From Bacillota bacterium (GTDB lineage: Bacteria; Bacillota_C; Negativicutes; CTSoil-072), in assembly GCA_017861495.1 (NCBI GenBank), contig JAGFXW010000036.1:1-15943 (forward strand): DNA of 15,943 nt, in the 5' to 3' direction. The notes beneath the pieces were generated by a model. It saw only the letters and a list, made by a program, of their open reading frames with translations. It did no database searches and was not told the DNA's origin. Positions 13,979 through 15,943 of this stretch are shown one piece after another; the first letter of the stretch is position 1; every line of letters begins with the position of its first letter. The position numbers and the translations under genes are program-made.

Positions 13979-15102
13979 ATGTCCAGTAAAGTATATTTTG
14001 TCAATTTGCGGACGAGAACAGACAAAAACAATAAGATCAACAAGATAAGAAACCTATTTGACCGTGCCGGGTTTAATGACCTGATCCAAGCCGATGACCT
14101 GACAGCCATAAAACTGCACTTTGGCGAGCGCGGAAGCGACGGGTATATTAATCCTGTTTTTGTCCGTCAACTGTTTTTGTCCGTCAAGTGGCAGATAAGA
14201 TCAAAGAGAAACATGCGAAACCATTTCTAACCGATACGAATACACTCTATTCCGGCAGTCGCCATAATTCAGTAGACCATCTGCTGACCGCGTTAGAACA
14301 CGGCTTTGATTATACAGTTACAGGAGCGCCAATTATCATCGCCGACGGGTTACGCAGCGAAAATGTAACGGAAGTACAAATTGATAAAAAACACTTTTCC
14401 AAGGTAAAGTTAGCCAAAGATTTAGTAAGCGCAGACAGCGTCATTGTCTTATCCCACTTTAAAGGACATGAAATGGCGGGATTCGGCGGAGCCATAAAAA
14501 ATCTGGCCATGGGCGGAGCCCCGGCGGTGGGCAAAAAAGAACAGCATGCGCCAACGATCCAGATAAATCCGAATAAATGCGTCGGATGTGCACGATGTAT
14601 CGCAGTATGCCCGGAAAAAGCAATTACCATGCATGCAAAAAAAGCCAGCATCAATATGCATAAATGCATTGGCTGCGGAGAATGTTTAACGGTTTGCCAA
14701 GTAAAAGCCACCGATATGAATTGGGAGACAGATATCGCCGCTCTTCTGGAACGGATGACCGAATACGGGTATGGCTTTGCCAAAGCACACGAAAATCGCA
14801 TCGGCTATATCAACTTTTTATTAAATATTACGCCGGACTGCGATTGTGCATCCTGGAGTGACGCGCCAATCGTTCCCGATATTGGCTTTTTGGCTTCGGT
14901 AGACCCTGTAGCGATTGATCAGGCAAGTTATGATCTAGTAAATAAACAGTTAGGCTTCTCCGGTACTTTTCTTTCCTGTAATTGTGAGTCTGGCGCGGAT
15001 AAGTTTCGCGGCCTGAGGCCCTATATCGACAGCACAATCCAACTACGCTATGGCGAAGAAATCGGCATGGGCAGCCGTGATTATGAATTAATTGTCCTAT
15101 AG
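13979..15102 (+). pseudogene. DUF362 protein with two 4Fe-4S clusters, frameshifted by a duplication
   Basis: Two frames together encode a DUF362 protein: 13979-14187 (MSSKVYFVNL...NPVFVRQ) and 14188-15102 (VADKIKEKHA...GMGSRDYELIVL). They are separated by a 17-base tandem duplication at 14154-14187. Deleting one copy joins them into 368 residues with no loss. The protein has the DUF362 marks KLHFGE, SHFKGHEMAGFGGAIKN, DCDC, PDIGFLASVD. It also has an inserted two-cluster ferredoxin domain, CVGCARCIAVCP (from about residue 195) and CIGCGECLTVC (from about 224). No signal peptide is present, so it is cytoplasmic, unlike its Tat-exported paralogue. GGAGGG lies 8 bases before ATG 13979. As sequenced, the full protein cannot be made. 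The lesion is so small that it may be recent, reversible or an assembly error. Confidence 0.85.
14154..14187 (+). repeat. 17-bp perfect tandem duplication
   Basis: CTGTTTTTGTCCGTCAA occurs twice in a row (14154-14170 and 14171-14187) with no difference. Seventeen is not a multiple of three, so the second copy shifts the DUF362-ferredoxin frame. The perfect identity suggests a recent slippage event. Confidence 0.95.
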
Positions 15103-15151
15103 ATAAATATATGATTTTTCTGGATGTCGAGCAAAATATTGGAGATTTACG

Positions 15152-15391
15152 ATGAAAAGAAAAACAAAACAAACGATCACAACAATATTTGTAATGGGAG
15201 CAATGTTTTTCTTTTACAGTATCTATACCAGCCTCTTTGCCGGTGGGGTGATCCTGACAGAAGAACAATACACCCACGCCGCACAAGAAATTGTGAATAA
15301 CAGCCTACCGTCGAGTCAATGTGCTGCGAACTCGACAATAGGCTGTTATCAAAAAACAAATGTTGTAGAACATAAAGGAGAGGATCAATGA
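15152..15391 (+). CDS. Small membrane-anchored protein of unknown function
   Basis: This 79-residue frame has GGAG 7 bases before its ATG. It has a basic N-terminus followed by one hydrophobic helix (about residues 9-35), then a short polar tail with Cys57 and Cys65. I do not recognise a family. Its stop overlaps the ATG of the next gene (ATGA), which implies translational coupling and supports it being real. The codons for about residues 49-66 form a long hairpin (15297-15349), so that part of the protein may be dictated by RNA structure, or the original end may have been altered. Confidence 0.55.
   Translation: MKRKTKQTITTIFVMGAMFFFYSIYTSLFAGGVILTEEQYTHAAQEIVNNSLPSSQCAANSTIGCYQKTNVVEHKGEDQ
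15297..15349 (+). repeat. Long hairpin inside the small membrane-protein gene
   Basis: Arms ATAACAGCCTA (15297-15307) and TAGGCTGTTAT (15339-15349) are perfect. After a 3x3 internal loop an inner stem follows, TCGAGT with ACTCGA, around a 13-base loop. It is followed by CAAAAAAC rather than a T-tract, so it does not look like a plus-strand terminator. It may affect translation of the coupled downstream gene. Confidence 0.7.
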
Positions 15392-15943
15392 AACGGAAAT
15401 TTATCAGGAGTACTTTATTTATCCTCTTTTCGCTGGGGTTGACCACTCTGATCTTGGCAGGGCTCTTTATCTTCAACGTTCCCGATAAATTGACTGCGTG
15501 GGCAGCGTGCAAAACACAATCCAGAATGAATGCCCCCGTCCCAACCGTCCATTTTTCTGAGCAAAGTCCGGCTTCCGTAATGCCTGTGCTAATGTGGTCC
15601 AAAATTGACGGGGCTGTGGCCTACGAAATCGAGTTATTAACAAAGCCAGCGGAAAATTCGAATAAGCCGGTATCTGATTCAACCTGTTTCTTTTCGACCA
15701 AAAAAGTCTATGTAAATGGGTTTAATGCAGATGTATCTGCCGATTTTAAAGACGAAACATTTTATTGGCGTGTTCGCGGACTGGATGTTGACGGCAACCC
15801 AATCAGCCGTTTCTCAGAAGTAGAGAAGGTACACGTCAATCGACAACAACGTGTGGTTCAAAAGCCGATTCCTATATCTATTTTTAATCAAGACACCGGG
15901 ACTACGCTATTGTATCCGGTTTATGCCTGGGTTCCAATCAGTG
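15388..15943 (+). CDS. Membrane-anchored protein with fibronectin III-like repeats, partial
   Basis: The frame is open from ATG 15388 to the right edge: 185 residues and no stop. A basic start and hydrophobic helix (about residues 8-29) anchor it, with the rest probably outside the membrane. The segment from about residue 68 to 148 reads like a fibronectin type III domain: MWSKIDGAVAYEIELL early and FYWRVRGLDVDGNPISRFSE late. A second such unit seems to begin at LLYPVYAWVPIS. Such domains usually mediate binding at the cell surface. GGAGAGG precedes the ATG, which overlaps the stop of the small upstream gene. The function is unknown. Confidence 0.6.
   Translation, partial: MKRKFIRSTLFILFSLGLTTLILAGLFIFNVPDKLTAWAACKTQSRMNAPVPTVHFSEQSPASVMPVLMWSKIDGAVAYEIELLTKPAENSNKPVSDSTCFFSTKKVYVNGFNADVSADFKDETFYWRVRGLDVDGNPISRFSEVEKVHVNRQQRVVQKPIPISIFNQDTGTTLLYPVYAWVPIS

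Noticed and set aside
14188..15102. Independent gene starting at GTG 14188
   Set aside because: No ribosome binding site precedes it, and the GTG is an internal valine codon once the 17-base duplication is collapsed.
1..15943. CRISPR array, tRNA, rRNA or complete insertion sequence
   Set aside because: No regularly spaced repeats, no tRNA-like cloverleaf and no transposase frame were seen on either strand.

Overview
The window looks like chromosomal DNA from a low-to-moderate-GC, anaerobic Gram-positive-type bacterium (Firmicutes; Clostridia or Negativicutes are my best guesses, by inference only). The reasons are strong AGGAGG-type ribosome binding sites before nearly every gene, many small iron-sulfur and flavin proteins, DUF362 proteins, and an arsenic gene set of the kind common in those groups. 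No RNA genes, CRISPR arrays or complete insertion sequences were seen.

Region 1 (1-6300) is a rearranged arsenic-resistance island. On the minus strand lie arsN2 and a QueG-like iron-sulfur protein that runs off the left edge. They are preceded by a broken remnant that resembles the end of an ArsP permease. Divergently, a cysteine-rich MarR regulator, the arsenite methyltransferase arsM and a cysteine-loaded ferredoxin-like protein form an apparent operon. The divergent promoters carry two copies of one inverted repeat (AACAGTTGC-N5-GCAACT), the likely MarR operator. A terminator follows, then a second operon: arsR, the permease arsP and a CxxC thioredoxin-like protein, with a universal stress protein on its own promoter. 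ArsM would make methylated arsenic, ArsP would export trivalent methylarsenical, and the small redox proteins may keep arsenic or protein thiols reduced (inference). On the opposite strand a 3' fragment of an acr3 arsenite exporter and a 27-residue Cys-rich peptide gene lie just beyond the end of a P-type ATPase.

Region 2 (6316-9300) is a large P2-type cation ATPase on the minus strand. It carries the ion-site motifs of the Na,K-ATPase-like group and has its own promoter.

Region 3 (9301-15943) is a redox cluster. It holds a flavodoxin lipoprotein, a short-chain dehydrogenase, a cupin, an iron-sulfur flavoprotein, a Tat-exported DUF362 protein, a divergent cytoplasmic DUF362-ferredoxin protein, and two membrane-anchored proteins of unknown function. 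Three promoters here share a MerR-type layout: a 19-bp spacer holding GAGTTAACTC or a variant. This suggests one regulon, although the MerR regulator is not in the window. The DUF362-ferredoxin gene is frameshifted by an exact 17-bp tandem duplication; removing one copy restores a 368-residue protein. Gene fragments around 11-11.8 kb show that this region has also lost genes.
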